Shown here: piece by piece, positions 7,647 to 16,904 of the stretch | Layout: each line of letters starts with the position of its first letter | Position numbering within the stretch: position 1 is the stretch's first letter | DNA from: Bacteroidales bacterium | GTDB taxonomy: Bacteria > Bacteroidota > Bacteroidia > Bacteroidales > UBA932 | Length of the DNA: 58,832 bases | NCBI GenBank assembly: GCA_017443845.1 | Contig: JAFSXX010000027.1 | Coordinates: forward strand, 1-58,832 | Reading direction: 5' to 3' | The notes under the pieces: model-generated | What the model saw: only the letters and a program-made list of their open reading frames with translations | Told to the model about the DNA's origin: nothing | The model's database searches: none | Program-made: the position numbers and the translations under genes

Positions 7647-8588
7647 ATGGAACTATTCAATGGTAAAATGAAAATGGCTGACCTGGTGGAATCCAATTTC
7701 CGCCTGTTGGCCGTTGTCTCCCGTATGGGAATGGACTCCGCCTTCGGAGAGCACAGCGTCGATGAGATATGCGCCCGTCACGGAATCGATACCGATACCT
7801 TCCTGCTGCTTTGCAGCGCATATACCACCGACGGTTTCAAGCCTTCCCAGCGCTTTATCCGAAACGGCAGGGTTTCGGACATCCTTTTCTACCTCAACCG
7901 TTCACACGATTATTATCTGCACGAAGCCCTGGTCTATCTCAAGGAGCAGATCGATACTCTGGTGGCACCCTGCTCGGAACCCCAGAAAAAGGTCTTCCAC
8001 CGCTTCTTCGACGACTACAATGTAGAGCTTGAGAAGCATTTCAGGTTCGAGGAGGAGATGGTGATCCCTTATGTGAAGTCGCTCCTCTCGGGCAATCGCG
8101 ACAAGAGATTCTCCATCACTCAATTCGAGGAGAACCACTCCAATATCGACGAGAAGCTCTCCGACCTCAAGAATCTGATAATGAAGTCGATGCCTCAGGG
8201 CTGCAATGGCTCCCAGCGCCTCTCCCTGCTGACATTCATCTATACCCTGCAGGACGATCTGGCCCGCCATACAAATATCGAGGACAATATCCTCGTGCCG
8301 ATGGTGCGCCTCATCGAGAATCCCCGGGCCGTGGTGGGCGCCGAGGCCGCTGCCGCCAGGGAGTCGGAAGGCAGGGGAGAGGAACTCTCCGACCGCGAGA
8401 AGGAGATCCTGGTAAGCGTTGCGCAGGGACTGATCAACAAGGAGATAGCCGACAGGCACAATATCTCCATCAACACCGTCATCACCCACCGCAAGAACAT
8501 CACCCGCAAGACCGGTATCAAGACCGTTTCCGGCCTTACGGTCTATGCGATACTCAACAATCTGGTAGATATAAACTCCATCGAATAA
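7647..8588 (+). CDS. Hemerythrin-domain LuxR-type regulator (ScdA_N-hemerythrin-HTH)
   Basis: 313 residues in three parts. Residues about 8-62 resemble the N-terminal DUF542/ScdA_N domain of Ric/YtfE iron-centre repair proteins. Residues about 80-225 resemble a hemerythrin four-helix bundle with candidate diiron ligands H87, H131, E135, H164, H208 and E212. Residues 246-310 are a LuxR/GerE helix-turn-helix (LSDREKEILVSVAQGL, NKEIADRHNISINTVITHRK). It could sense O2, NO or iron through a diiron site and control transcription. TAACTTTG at 7629-7636 may be its own -7 element, although it also lies in line with feoAB. It overlaps queH by one base. Confidence 0.85.
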   Translation: MELFNGKMKMADLVESNFRLLAVVSRMGMDSAFGEHSVDEICARHGIDTDTFLLLCSAYTTDGFKPSQRFIRNGRVSDILFYLNRSHDYYLHEALVYLKEQIDTLVAPCSEPQKKVFHRFFDDYNVELEKHFRFEEEMVIPYVKSLLSGNRDKRFSITQFEENHSNIDEKLSDLKNLIMKSMPQGCNGSQRLSLLTFIYTLQDDLARHTNIEDNILVPMVRLIENPRAVVGAEAAAARESEGRGEELSDREKEILVSVAQGLINKEIADRHNISINTVITHRKNITRKTGIKTVSGLTVYAILNNLVDINSIE

Positions 8589-9181
8589 TGGATCCGTACC
8601 CGCCCAAGCTGGACCTCCAGGTTCCGGGAGGAGCCTCCAGGGTGCTGCTTCACTGCTGTTGCGCCCCCTGCAGCGGCGCCATCGTGGAGTGTATGGCGGC
8701 AAACGGAATCGAGCCGGTCATTTTCTTCAGCAATTCCAACATAGTTCCCCTGCAGGAGTATGAAAAGCGCAGGGCGGAGGTGCTCCGCTATGCCGCGGAA
8801 TTCGGCTTCGGAGTGGTGGACGACGAGTACGACCACCCTTCCTGGCTCTGTGCGGTGAAGGGGCTGGAGAATGAGCCCGAAAGGGGGGCGCGCTGCCTGG
8901 AGTGCTTCAAGTTCAGGCTTCTCAGGGCCGCGAGGTATGCCTCTTCGCACGGCCTTGCGGTGCTCACGACTACGCTTGCCTCATCGCGGTGGAAGGATCT
9001 CGCGCAGGTGGACGAGGCGGGCAAGTGGGCCTGCGGCCAGGTGGAAGGCGTTGCGTGGTGGGGGCAGAACTGGCGCAAGGGCGGCCTCCAGCCGAGGCGC
9101 GCGGAGATAATCCGCGAGCAGGGTTTTTACAATCAGTCCTTCTGCGGATGCGAATTTTCGTGTAGATTTACCGATAAATAG
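8588..9181 (+). CDS. queH: Epoxyqueuosine reductase QueH
   Basis: 197 residues of the QueH (former DUF208) family, which makes the last step of queuosine synthesis in tRNA using an iron-sulfur cluster. The N-terminal HCCCAPCSG (residues 22-30) and the later RCLECFKFRL and CGCEFSCRF give the expected Cys-rich metal and redox sites. TTLASSRWKDL is the conserved middle motif. The A of its ATG is the last base of the preceding TAA, so it is co-translated with the hemerythrin-LuxR gene. Pairing an Fe-S enzyme with an iron/oxygen-type regulator is suggestive but not proof of co-regulation. Confidence 0.92.
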   Translation: MDPYPPKLDLQVPGGASRVLLHCCCAPCSGAIVECMAANGIEPVIFFSNSNIVPLQEYEKRRAEVLRYAAEFGFGVVDDEYDHPSWLCAVKGLENEPERGARCLECFKFRLLRAARYASSHGLAVLTTTLASSRWKDLAQVDEAGKWACGQVEGVAWWGQNWRKGGLQPRRAEIIREQGFYNQSFCGCEFSCRFTDK

Positions 9182-9195
9182 TTTTTCAGCCCGAT

Positions 9196-12100
9196 ATGAG
9201 ACGTATTTGTTTTCTTTGTGCCGTGCTCTTTAATTTGCTGTCCGTAACGTGGCGTGCGGATGGAAATAATGTTCCTCGATATCTGCTTGACGGATTCCAA
9301 AACCCTCCCCGGGAGGCCGGTGTCAAGGTCTGGTGGCATTGGATGAACGGCAATGTCACCGAAGAGGGCATCCGTAAGGATCTGGAATGGATGCATCGCA
9401 GCGGGATTGTCGGCTTCCAGCATTTCGACGTAGGCAGTTCAGGCTATCCCGATATGATTCCGAAAAGGCTAGGCTATATGTCGGACGAGTGGAAAAATGC
9501 TATCCGTTATGCCGTGACTCTGGCGGATTCGCTTGGGATGGAGGTGGCTATCGCCAGTTCTCCGGGTTGGAGCGCGAACGGCGGTCCTTGGGTGAAGCCT
9601 GAAAATGCGATGAAAAAACTGGTATGGAGCACTGTGGAAGTCGATGGCGGAGACATAGACGTGCCGTTGCCGGAACCGCTGAAGACCATAGGACTTTATC
9701 AGGATGCCAGGGCAAGGAAAGGCGAGTCGTGGTATGGCGATGTGGCGGTGGTCGCCGTCAGAGTGAGGGAAAACGACCTGAATCCGGCCTCGCTTGGCGG
9801 CAAATGCACCTCGAGCGGCGGTAAATTCGACACCGGGTGGCTCACAGACGGCCATTTCCTGAAATCGGAGGTGCTTCCGAGGGCCAAGGACGGTAGCGGA
9901 TGGATACAGTATGAATTTGAGGAACCGGTAACCTTCACTGCGGTTACCCTCGGCACTTCGGCCGCGAGGGTGATGTTCAGCCACGTTCCCTTTTCGAGCC
10001 ATTACCGGCTCGAGAAAAGCGATGACGGCAAGGAGTGGGAAACGGTTCTCGACATTCCTGACTGCAACGTCCCTTCGATGACGGTCGATTTTCCGCCGGC
10101 CACGGCGCGCTTCTTCCGTCTTATGATGCACGGATTCGGATCTTCTGTCAAGGGACGCCCCATCTCTGAATTCAATCTCTATACCCTTCCCCGAGTCCAC
10201 CACAGCGAAGAGAAGTCCGGTTTCGCATCGCCTTTCAATCTTATGGATTATCCTACCCCGGACGACGCCGCGGCTCTGGACCGCGGCGATATCGTGGTCA
10301 TTTCCGATAAGGTGGCTGACGGGCGGGTCAGATGGCATTCTCCGCAGGGGCGCTGGCGCATCTACCGGTTCGGCGCCACCCAGACCGGAAGCCGCAATTA
10401 TCCCGCCGCTTCGGATGCGACAGGATGGGAGGTGGACAAACTCGACCGCGAGGCTCTCCTGGATTATTACAGGTATTATTACGATACATATAAAGAGGCG
10501 ACAGGCGGTCTTATCGGTTCCCGCGGTATCCAATATATGCTGAACGACAGTTTCGAAAAGAAGCAGACCACCTGGACGGCCGGTCTTGACAGGGAGTTCA
10601 GCTCGAGGATGGGATACGACCTGCTGCCCTGGCTTCCCGTCCTGGCCGGTGAGATAGTAGGGAGCGCCTCGGAAAGCGAAAAGTTCCTATTTGACTGGAG
10701 AAGCCTTCTAGCCACCCTGTACAGGGAACGGTGCGACGACCTGCAGCAGATAATTGACGACTACGGGATGAAGGGGCGCTATACGGAGTCGCACGAGAAT
10801 ACCAGGGTGCAGGTAAGCGACGGTATGGATTACAAACGCAATGCGTCTTTCCCTATGTCGGCATTCTGGATCAACGGCGATCAGATGCCCGAACAGGTCT
10901 GGGCGGCCGATATCAGGGAGTCTTCCTCGGTGGCCCATTTCTATGGCCAGAACGTTGCGGTCGCCGAGTCCTTCACCGTGAGGGGAGCTGGCGGAATGGC
11001 ATATACCGGCACTCCGGCCAGGCTCAAGCTGGCTGCCGATTTCGCCCTTTCAAACGGACTGAACGGCTTTATTATACACGAGTCGGCCCATCAGCCTTCG
11101 GATAGTCTTGTTCCCGGAGCCGGACTTCTCGGCTACGGGCAGTGGTTCAACCGCCACGAAACCTGGGCGGACTGGGCAGGCCTCTGGACGGGATATCTTG
11201 CCCGCAGCAGCTGGATGCTCCGTCAGGGCAGGTCTGTCGCCGATGTGCTTGTCTATTATGGCGAGGACAACAATATAACCGGTCTTTATCTGGAAAGCGG
11301 GCCCTCTGTACCCGAAGGATACAATTATGACTTTATAAACAGGACAGGCCTGCTTGAGGATCTTCGCGCTGAAAGCGGCCTGCTCAAGGCCCCTTCGGGA
11401 ATGACATACCGCGTACTGCTCCTTGACCGTAACTGCGAGATTATGTCTCTTGATGTACTCAGGCGTATAAGGGATTTGGCGGATGCGGGTGTTTACATCT
11501 GCGGCCAGGTTCCCCGCCGGGCCGCCTCCCTCAATGACGATGACGCCGAATTCGCCTCGATCGTCAGGGATGTGTGGTATTCGGGCCGCAGCAATGTGAC
11601 TTCCGGCGGGGCAGGCGAGGCCCTTGGCCGCTGCGGGGTCGAGAAGGACTTCTGCTGCGACAAGGACGATGTCCGGTTCGTGCACAGGTCGCTCAGCGAC
11701 GGAACGGATATTTATTGGGTATGCAACTTCGGGCGAGAGACTGAAGCCCGAATGGTTATGCGCTCCCCCAACGGATACGGGGCAGTGATGGACCCGGTAA
11801 CCCTGACAGTCAGGGATATCCCTGTGAGAACGACGGGAGGCAAGGCTGCCGTCGATATAACTATGGGTGCTGGGGACGCCCTTTTTATCGTATTGACTCC
11901 CGAAGGTTCCGCTCCGATTGCGGAGTCGCTCCGGCGCACCCTGGCGGCCTCTGTCGAAGGGCCCTGGACCGTGAGATTCCAGGAGGGCAGGGGAGCGCCT
12001 GCCAAAGCGGAATTCAACAGGCTTATCTCGTTCACAGAATCAGATAATGAGGGAATCCGCTACTTCTCGGGCAAAGCCGTCTATACAGCTTCGTTCAAGG

Positions 12101-12438
12101 TCAAAGCCTCTGATCTGAAGGATTCCGGGCGGATTATCCTCTCACTGGGCGAAGTTCACGAACTGGCTTCGGTCAAACTCAACGGCAAGGAAGTCGGAGG
12201 ATTGTGGAGAGAGCCTTTCGAGATCGATATAACTTCTGCTGTCAAAAAAGGCGAAAACAGGGTTGAGATAACCGTCGCGAACCTGTGGGTGAACCGGATT
12301 ATCGGCGATATGCAGCCCGGAGCGAAGAAAAAATATACCTGGACGCCAAAGGTTTTCTATAAGGCGGATTCTCAATTGCTGCCTTCGGGACTCCTCGGAC
12401 CTGTTACGGTTTGGTCGGAAATCCGGGATAATAATTAA
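9196..12438 (+). CDS. Glycoside hydrolase family 106-type alpha-L-rhamnosidase, exported
   Basis: 1080 residues. A signal peptide of about 24 residues is followed by the GH106 opening signature (PPREAGVKVWWHWMNGNV, LEWMHRSGIVGFQHFDV). The middle contains GMKGRYTESHENTRV and ESFTVRGAGGMAYTG, a region with the conserved acids expected of the barrel. The C-terminal 130 residues form a galactose-binding-like beta-sandwich (SLGEVHELASVKLNGKEVGG). It probably removes rhamnose from plant or bacterial glycans in the periplasm. No SusC/SusD pair is seen next to it, so it is not part of a complete polysaccharide utilisation locus here. The family call is strong; linkage specificity is unknown. Confidence 0.88.
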   Translation: MRRICFLCAVLFNLLSVTWRADGNNVPRYLLDGFQNPPREAGVKVWWHWMNGNVTEEGIRKDLEWMHRSGIVGFQHFDVGSSGYPDMIPKRLGYMSDEWKNAIRYAVTLADSLGMEVAIASSPGWSANGGPWVKPENAMKKLVWSTVEVDGGDIDVPLPEPLKTIGLYQDARARKGESWYGDVAVVAVRVRENDLNPASLGGKCTSSGGKFDTGWLTDGHFLKSEVLPRAKDGSGWIQYEFEEPVTFTAVTLGTSAARVMFSHVPFSSHYRLEKSDDGKEWETVLDIPDCNVPSMTVDFPPATARFFRLMMHGFGSSVKGRPISEFNLYTLPRVHHSEEKSGFASPFNLMDYPTPDDAAALDRGDIVVISDKVADGRVRWHSPQGRWRIYRFGATQTGSRNYPAASDATGWEVDKLDREALLDYYRYYYDTYKEATGGLIGSRGIQYMLNDSFEKKQTTWTAGLDREFSSRMGYDLLPWLPVLAGEIVGSASESEKFLFDWRSLLATLYRERCDDLQQIIDDYGMKGRYTESHENTRVQVSDGMDYKRNASFPMSAFWINGDQMPEQVWAADIRESSSVAHFYGQNVAVAESFTVRGAGGMAYTGTPARLKLAADFALSNGLNGFIIHESAHQPSDSLVPGAGLLGYGQWFNRHETWADWAGLWTGYLARSSWMLRQGRSVADVLVYYGEDNNITGLYLESGPSVPEGYNYDFINRTGLLEDLRAESGLLKAPSGMTYRVLLLDRNCEIMSLDVLRRIRDLADAGVYICGQVPRRAASLNDDDAEFASIVRDVWYSGRSNVTSGGAGEALGRCGVEKDFCCDKDDVRFVHRSLSDGTDIYWVCNFGRETEARMVMRSPNGYGAVMDPVTLTVRDIPVRTTGGKAAVDITMGAGDALFIVLTPEGSAPIAESLRRTLAASVEGPWTVRFQEGRGAPAKAEFNRLISFTESDNEGIRYFSGKAVYTASFKVKASDLKDSGRIILSLGEVHELASVKLNGKEVGGLWREPFEIDITSAVKKGENRVEITVANLWVNRIIGDMQPGAKKKYTWTPKVFYKADSQLLPSGLLGPVTVWSEIRDNN

Positions 12439-12443
12439 CTTTG
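12410..12443 (+). promoter_or_regulatory. Possible promoter of the GT2 gene inside the rhamnosidase 3' end
   Basis: TTTGG at 12410-12414, then TAACTTTG at 12436-12443 (spacer 21-22). The ATG at 12452 lies only 8 bases beyond, so a transcript from here would have almost no leader. Confidence 0.45.
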
Positions 12444-12451
12444 CATCTGTT

Positions 12452-13486
12452 ATGGATATCGCTGTCGTAATACTCAACTGGAACGGGCTGAAGATGCTTC
12501 AGACCTACCTGCCCTCCGTGCTGCGTACAACCGCCGCCTTCGGGGGCGGGGAGAGCGGCGACAGCGCTTTCGTCGTGGTGGCCGACAACGGCTCTGACGA
12601 CGGTTCCCTCGAATGGCTCGAAAAGGAGTATCCTTCGGTGACGACAGTCGAGCTCGACCGCAACTACGGCTTCACGGGCGGCTACAACCGCGCCCTGAAG
12701 GAGGTTGAGGCCGATTACTATGTGCTCCTGAATTCCGATGTGGAGGTGCCCGACGGCTGGCTCGAGCCGATGTTTGAGTTTCTGGAGGAGACTCCGGAGG
12801 CGGGTATCTGCCAGCCCAAGATCCTTTCGGCCGCGGACCACGGCAGTTTCGAGTACGCCGGGGCGGCGGGCGGATTCATCGACCGCTACGGCTATCCTTT
12901 CTGCCGCGGCCGCATCCTCTCCAATATAGAGCGCGACAGCGGGCAGTACGACGAGCCAGTCGAGGTCTTCTGGGCAACCGGGGCCTGTATGATGATCCGC
13001 TCCTCGCTGTACCATCACCTGGGCGGTCTCGACGAGGTTTTCTTCGCCCATATGGAGGAGATCGACCTCTGCTGGCGGGCCAAGCTGCTGGGCTATCAGG
13101 TCTGGTGCATTCCGCAGTCCGAGGTCTATCACGTCGGAGGAGGCACGCTTCCCAACGATTCGCCCCGCAAACTCTATCTGAACTACCGCAACAATCTGCT
13201 GCTGCTCTATAAGAATCTGCCCGAGAAGATCCGCACGCGGCGCATCATCGTCCGCAAGTGCCTCGATCTGGCCTCCGCCGCTGTCTATCTGGTGACCGGC
13301 CGCTGGAAGAGCTGCGCCGCGGTATTCCGCGCCCACCGCGACTATGCCCGCCTCAAACGGGGGGAGGCCCCTTCTCCCTTCGAGGAGGAGAGCAACAATA
13401 TCGGCCTCTACGACCGCAGCATCGTCCTGGACTTCTTCCGCAGCGGGAAGAAGCTCACGTATGACGAGATAGAAAGATATCTCTAG
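12452..13486 (+). CDS. Family 2 glycosyltransferase
   Basis: 344 residues with a GT-A fold. The N-terminus IAVVILNWNGLKML and VADNGSDDGS bind the nucleotide sugar; LLNSDVEVPDGWLEP holds the DxD-type motif (DVE), and HMEEIDLCWRAKLLGY is the acceptor-side signature typical of rhamnosyltransferase-like GT2 enzymes. No signal peptide, so cytoplasmic or membrane-associated. Likely adds a sugar to a cell-surface glycan; the donor and acceptor cannot be read. A flippase for lipid-linked glycans lies 1.9 kb away on the other strand. Confidence 0.9.
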   Translation: MDIAVVILNWNGLKMLQTYLPSVLRTTAAFGGGESGDSAFVVVADNGSDDGSLEWLEKEYPSVTTVELDRNYGFTGGYNRALKEVEADYYVLLNSDVEVPDGWLEPMFEFLEETPEAGICQPKILSAADHGSFEYAGAAGGFIDRYGYPFCRGRILSNIERDSGQYDEPVEVFWATGACMMIRSSLYHHLGGLDEVFFAHMEEIDLCWRAKLLGYQVWCIPQSEVYHVGGGTLPNDSPRKLYLNYRNNLLLLYKNLPEKIRTRRIIVRKCLDLASAAVYLVTGRWKSCAAVFRAHRDYARLKRGEAPSPFEEESNNIGLYDRSIVLDFFRSGKKLTYDEIERYL

Positions 13487-13542
13487 GTGGGATGCTCCCG
13501 TCATTTAGGATGCCGGAGATAGCGACCCCCGAATCTTTTTTG

Positions 13543-13573
13543 TTGGAAATGGAGCTTTAAAGTGGTAAATTTG
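13543..13573 (+). promoter_or_regulatory. Promoter of dut-murF
   Basis: TTGG (13543-13546), 19 bases, TAAATTTG (13566-13573), 26 bases before the dut ATG. The -7 element is consensus, the -33 weaker. Confidence 0.5.
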
Positions 13574-13599
13574 CGAGATAGAAACTCCAGTTTTTCCAA

Positions 13600-14034
13600 A
13601 TGCAGGTCAAAATCGTCAACAAGTCGTCATTTCCGCTGCCGCAATATGCCACGGCTCTCTCGGCCGGGATGGATCTGAAGGCAAATCTCTCCGAACCCGT
13701 TATCCTTGCTCCGCTTGAGCGCGCTATGATTCCCACCGGGCTTTTCATCGAGCTTCCGGAAGGTTTCGAGGCGCAGGTCAGGCCCCGCAGCGGGCTGGCC
13801 GCCAAGCACGGCATCTCCGTGCTGAACGCTCCGGGCACAATCGACGCCGATTACAGGGGCGAGGTCAAAGTTATCCTGGTAAACATCTCCAACGAGCCCT
13901 TCACCGTCAACCCCGGCGAGCGCATCGCCCAGATGGTGGTGGCAAGGCACGAGAAGGTGGAGTGGCAGGAGACCGACCAGCTCGGTGAGACCGCACGCGG
14001 AGAGGGAGGTTTCGGTTCCACAGGCAAAAAGTAG
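13600..14034 (+). CDS. dut: dUTP diphosphatase
   Basis: 144 residues, the normal length of trimeric dUTPase. The five family motifs are present: [44 protein letters not shown], and the C-terminal [11 protein letters not shown] that closes over the nucleotide. It hydrolyses dUTP to dUMP, keeping uracil out of DNA and feeding thymidylate synthesis. It is followed 4 bases later by murF, so the two form an operon. Confidence 0.97.
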   Translation: MQVKIVNKSSFPLPQYATALSAGMDLKANLSEPVILAPLERAMIPTGLFIELPEGFEAQVRPRSGLAAKHGISVLNAPGTIDADYRGEVKVILVNISNEPFTVNPGERIAQMVVARHEKVEWQETDQLGETARGEGGFGSTGKK

Positions 14035-14038
14035 TTAT

Positions 14039-15349
14039 ATGATAGAGATAGAAGAACTCCATAAACTTTACAAAAAGTGCTCGGGTGTCACCACCGACAG
14101 CCGCACCATAACCGACGGGGCGATGTTCTTCGCCCTCAAGGGTGAGAATTTCGACGGCAACGATTTCGCTATGAAGGCCCTTGAGGCGGGTGCGAAATTC
14201 GCGATCGTGGACCGTCCCTCGCTCGACGGCGCCAATATCAAAGGCAGGCGTTATTGCATCGTCGTCGAGAATGTGCTCGACACCCTGCAGAAACTGGCCG
14301 CATACCACCGCGAGCAGTTCGACATTCCGGTAGTCGGAATCACCGGCACCAACGGCAAGACCACTACAAAGGAGCTGGTGAATGCCGTTCTCTCGGCCAA
14401 ATATACCACTGTCGCCACCGGAGGCAATCTCAATAACCATATCGGAGTCCCCCTCACCCTGCTGAGAATCGGCGAGAAGACCGAAATGGCTGTAATCGAG
14501 ATGGGGGCGAGCGCTCCCGGCGAAATCGCCGCCCTGGTAAAGATCGCCAAGCCCACCTGCGGCATAGTGACCAACGTGGGTCGCGCGCATCTGCTGGGAT
14601 TCGGCAGTTTCGACGGTGTAAAGAAGACCAAGGGTGAACTCTATGATTTCCTCAGGCAGAAGGGCGGTACAGTGTTCTACAATGCCGACAATCCGGTGCT
14701 CTGCGAGATGGTCTCCTCACGCAACGGCTTGGTGGCCCGCAAATACGGCGTCAAGACCCAGGGTGCGTCGGTGCTTCCGGCAAGCGAGGGCGAGCCTTTC
14801 CTCCGCCTTCAGCTCCCTGAGGGCGGCCCCGTGGTAAATACCCATCTTGTGGGCTCGTACAATGCCGACAACGTGATGGCGGCGCTCTGCATTGCCCGTC
14901 ACTTCGATGTGCCCGAGAAGGCCGCAATAGAGGCGATAGAGGCCTACCAGCCTTCCAACGATCGTTCGCAGATGGTGCGAACCGGCAGCAACGTCCTGAT
15001 AGTGGATACCTACAACGCCAATCCTACCAGCATGAATGCTGCGCTCGACAATTTCGCAGCTTCGGAGTTCGCCAATAAGACCCTGATTCTGGGCGATATG
15101 CTCGAGCTGGGCGATGTCTCGCTGACCGAGCACGTCGATGCACTCGACAAGGCGCGACGCTGCGCCGACACCATATTCCTGGTCGGAGACGAGTTCACCA
15201 AGGCTGCCCGCGGCGTGGCGACGGTCTCCTGCTTCCACGACGTCGATGCGCTGGCGGGATATCTCGCACAGCATCCGCTCTCGGGCCGAACGATCCTCAT
15301 CAAGGGGTCGCACGGCATCCATCTGGAAAAACTTGTGAAATCGCTTTAG
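14039..15349 (+). CDS. murF: UDP-N-acetylmuramoyl-tripeptide-D-alanyl-D-alanine ligase
   Basis: 436 residues. The N-terminal domain has TTDSRTITDGAMFFALKG; the ATP site GITGTNGKTTTKELV is followed by NLNNHIGVPLTLL and EMGASAPGEI, all typical of MurF rather than MurE. The C-terminal Mur ligase domain includes DTYNANPTSM. It adds D-Ala-D-Ala to the UDP-MurNAc-tripeptide in the cytoplasm. The frame is open into dut, but the start at 14039 avoids a long overlap and begins with the expected MIEIEELHKLY. Its stop overlaps the flippase stop by 4 bases. Confidence 0.93.
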   Translation: MIEIEELHKLYKKCSGVTTDSRTITDGAMFFALKGENFDGNDFAMKALEAGAKFAIVDRPSLDGANIKGRRYCIVVENVLDTLQKLAAYHREQFDIPVVGITGTNGKTTTKELVNAVLSAKYTTVATGGNLNNHIGVPLTLLRIGEKTEMAVIEMGASAPGEIAALVKIAKPTCGIVTNVGRAHLLGFGSFDGVKKTKGELYDFLRQKGGTVFYNADNPVLCEMVSSRNGLVARKYGVKTQGASVLPASEGEPFLRLQLPEGGPVVNTHLVGSYNADNVMAALCIARHFDVPEKAAIEAIEAYQPSNDRSQMVRTGSNVLIVDTYNANPTSMNAALDNFAASEFANKTLILGDMLELGDVSLTEHVDALDKARRCADTIFLVGDEFTKAARGVATVSCFHDVDALAGYLAQHPLSGRTILIKGSHGIHLEKLVKSL

Positions 15350-16821
15350 GCTTTCCGCGCGCGTCGGGAGAGCATTATCATCGCGCCGACTACGGCGAGA
15401 TAAGCCACTATCAGCAGGGTGTGGACTGCCAGTTTGGGCCAGAGGCTCATCTCGGGCAGCAGGAGCGAGATGCCCCAGACTCCCAGACCGAAGAGTATCA
15501 GCAGGGCCGTCACGCCCCACCTGTAGGGAATCCTGTAGTATTTATTGCCCAGCAGGGTGCTGATTATGAGCATCGCGGTGTAGCTGGCCAGATGGCCCCA
15601 GGCTGCGGCGTGGTATGAGTACTTCGGCATGAAGAGGGCGTTCACCAGTATAGTGACTGCGAGCCCGGCCAGGGTGACCCAGATGGCATATCCCGTCTTG
15701 CCGGAGAGTTTGTACCACATATTCACGTTGAAGAGCATTCCCAGCACCAGATAGGCCATCAGCATCACGGGCGCGATAGAGAGACCCGGGCGGAAATCCT
15801 TGCCCAGCAGGAGGCCGATCTCGTCGATATAGAGCATCACGAAGAGGAAGGCGAACATACAGAAGGCGACGAAGTAGTTCATCACCTTGGCGTACAGTTC
15901 CTTGCTTCCCTTTTCCTTCTGCCTCTGGAAGAAGAAGGGCTCCGCGGCGTAGCGGAACATCTGGATGAAGAGCGACATTATCACCGCGATCTTGACTCCG
16001 GCCTGATATACGCCGAGGTCGGCCCTCCACATCGCGGGGTCGGCGTTGAGGAAGCGCATCAGCACGCGGTCGAGGAAGTCGTTGAGGACTCCGGGAAGGC
16101 CCGCGATCATCAGGGGCAGGGAGTAGAGCAGCAGCTCGCGGCCCAGCTTGCCGTCGGGCCTCAGCCGCAGTTTCAGGATATCGGGCAGCAGGAGCGCCAC
16201 GCAGAGGATGCAGCTCAGGAAGATGGCGAATATGGCGTAGCTGAAGTCCGGTGTCGCGCTCACGAAGTTGAGCAGCCAGTGATCGGGATTGGCGGCGAAG
16301 CGCTTCGGCATCACCAGGTAGAGCACCAGGTTGGCCCCGACCTCGGTGAAAATCTTCAGCGTCTTGATGACCGCGAACTTGAGCGCCTTGTGCTCATATC
16401 GCAGGCGGGCGAAGATTATCGCCGTGGTGTTGTCCATCAGCAGGATGGCCGCAACGTAGATGATTATGTTGCGGAAGCCTTCGTATCCCAGGGCGCCGGA
16501 GAGGGGCCCGGAAAAGGCCGTCACCGCCAGGAAGAATATGAGGCAGGTGCCCAGCACGAGGAAGAACGCGTTGGAGAAGACCTTCTCCCTATCGACCCCC
16601 TCCTTGCTGGCGAACCGGAAGCAGCCCGTCTCGAGTCCGAGGGTGAGTACCACCTGGAGTATGGCGATATAGGCCATAAACTCCGTTACCACGCCGTAAT
16701 CCGACTGCGTCAGCACCCGGGTATATAGAGGTACCAGCAAGAAATTGACGATGCGCGCCAATATCGTGCTCATACCGTAAATCGCGGTCTCACCCGCAAG
16801 TTGTTTCAGGGGATTTGCCAT
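15346..16821 (-). CDS. Polysaccharide flippase (Wzx/MATE-like)
   Basis: 491 residues with about 14 hydrophobic segments, typical of the polysaccharide biosynthesis/MOP flippase superfamily. The N-terminus LAGETAIYGMSTILARIVNF, the motif PLYTRVLTQSDYGVV and the conserved LETGCFRFA are characteristic. It should move lipid-linked oligosaccharide across the inner membrane. It stands alone, convergent with murF (shared 4-base stop overlap TTAG) and just past the terminator of the rplI operon. CAAAGATA at 16839-16846 reads TATCTTTG on its strand and may be its -7 element, though no -33 is clear. Confidence 0.88.
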   Translation of the reverse strand: MANPLKQLAGETAIYGMSTILARIVNFLLVPLYTRVLTQSDYGVVTEFMAYIAILQVVLTLGLETGCFRFASKEGVDREKVFSNAFFLVLGTCLIFFLAVTAFSGPLSGALGYEGFRNIIIYVAAILLMDNTTAIIFARLRYEHKALKFAVIKTLKIFTEVGANLVLYLVMPKRFAANPDHWLLNFVSATPDFSYAIFAIFLSCILCVALLLPDILKLRLRPDGKLGRELLLYSLPLMIAGLPGVLNDFLDRVLMRFLNADPAMWRADLGVYQAGVKIAVIMSLFIQMFRYAAEPFFFQRQKEKGSKELYAKVMNYFVAFCMFAFLFVMLYIDEIGLLLGKDFRPGLSIAPVMLMAYLVLGMLFNVNMWYKLSGKTGYAIWVTLAGLAVTILVNALFMPKYSYHAAAWGHLASYTAMLIISTLLGNKYYRIPYRWGVTALLILFGLGVWGISLLLPEMSLWPKLAVHTLLIVAYLAVVGAMIMLSRRARKA

Positions 16822-16849
16822 AGCCTGCTATTATGATGCAAAGATACAT

Positions 16850-16882
16850 AAAAAAATCCCGGAAGGATTGTTCCTTCCGGGA
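16850..16882 (-). terminator. Strong terminator after rplI
   Basis: On the minus strand an 11-bp perfect stem (TCCCGGAAGGA / TCCTTCCGGGA) with a 4-base loop is followed by seven T. It ends the rpsF-rpsR-rplI operon about 22 bases after the rplI stop. Confidence 0.92.
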
Positions 16883-16904
16883 CTGTGGTTATGTGTGCTG
16901 AGGA

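Noticed and set aside
9196..13486. Polysaccharide utilisation locus around the GH106 enzyme
   Set aside because: No SusC/SusD pair, no HTCS or sigma/anti-sigma regulator next to it.
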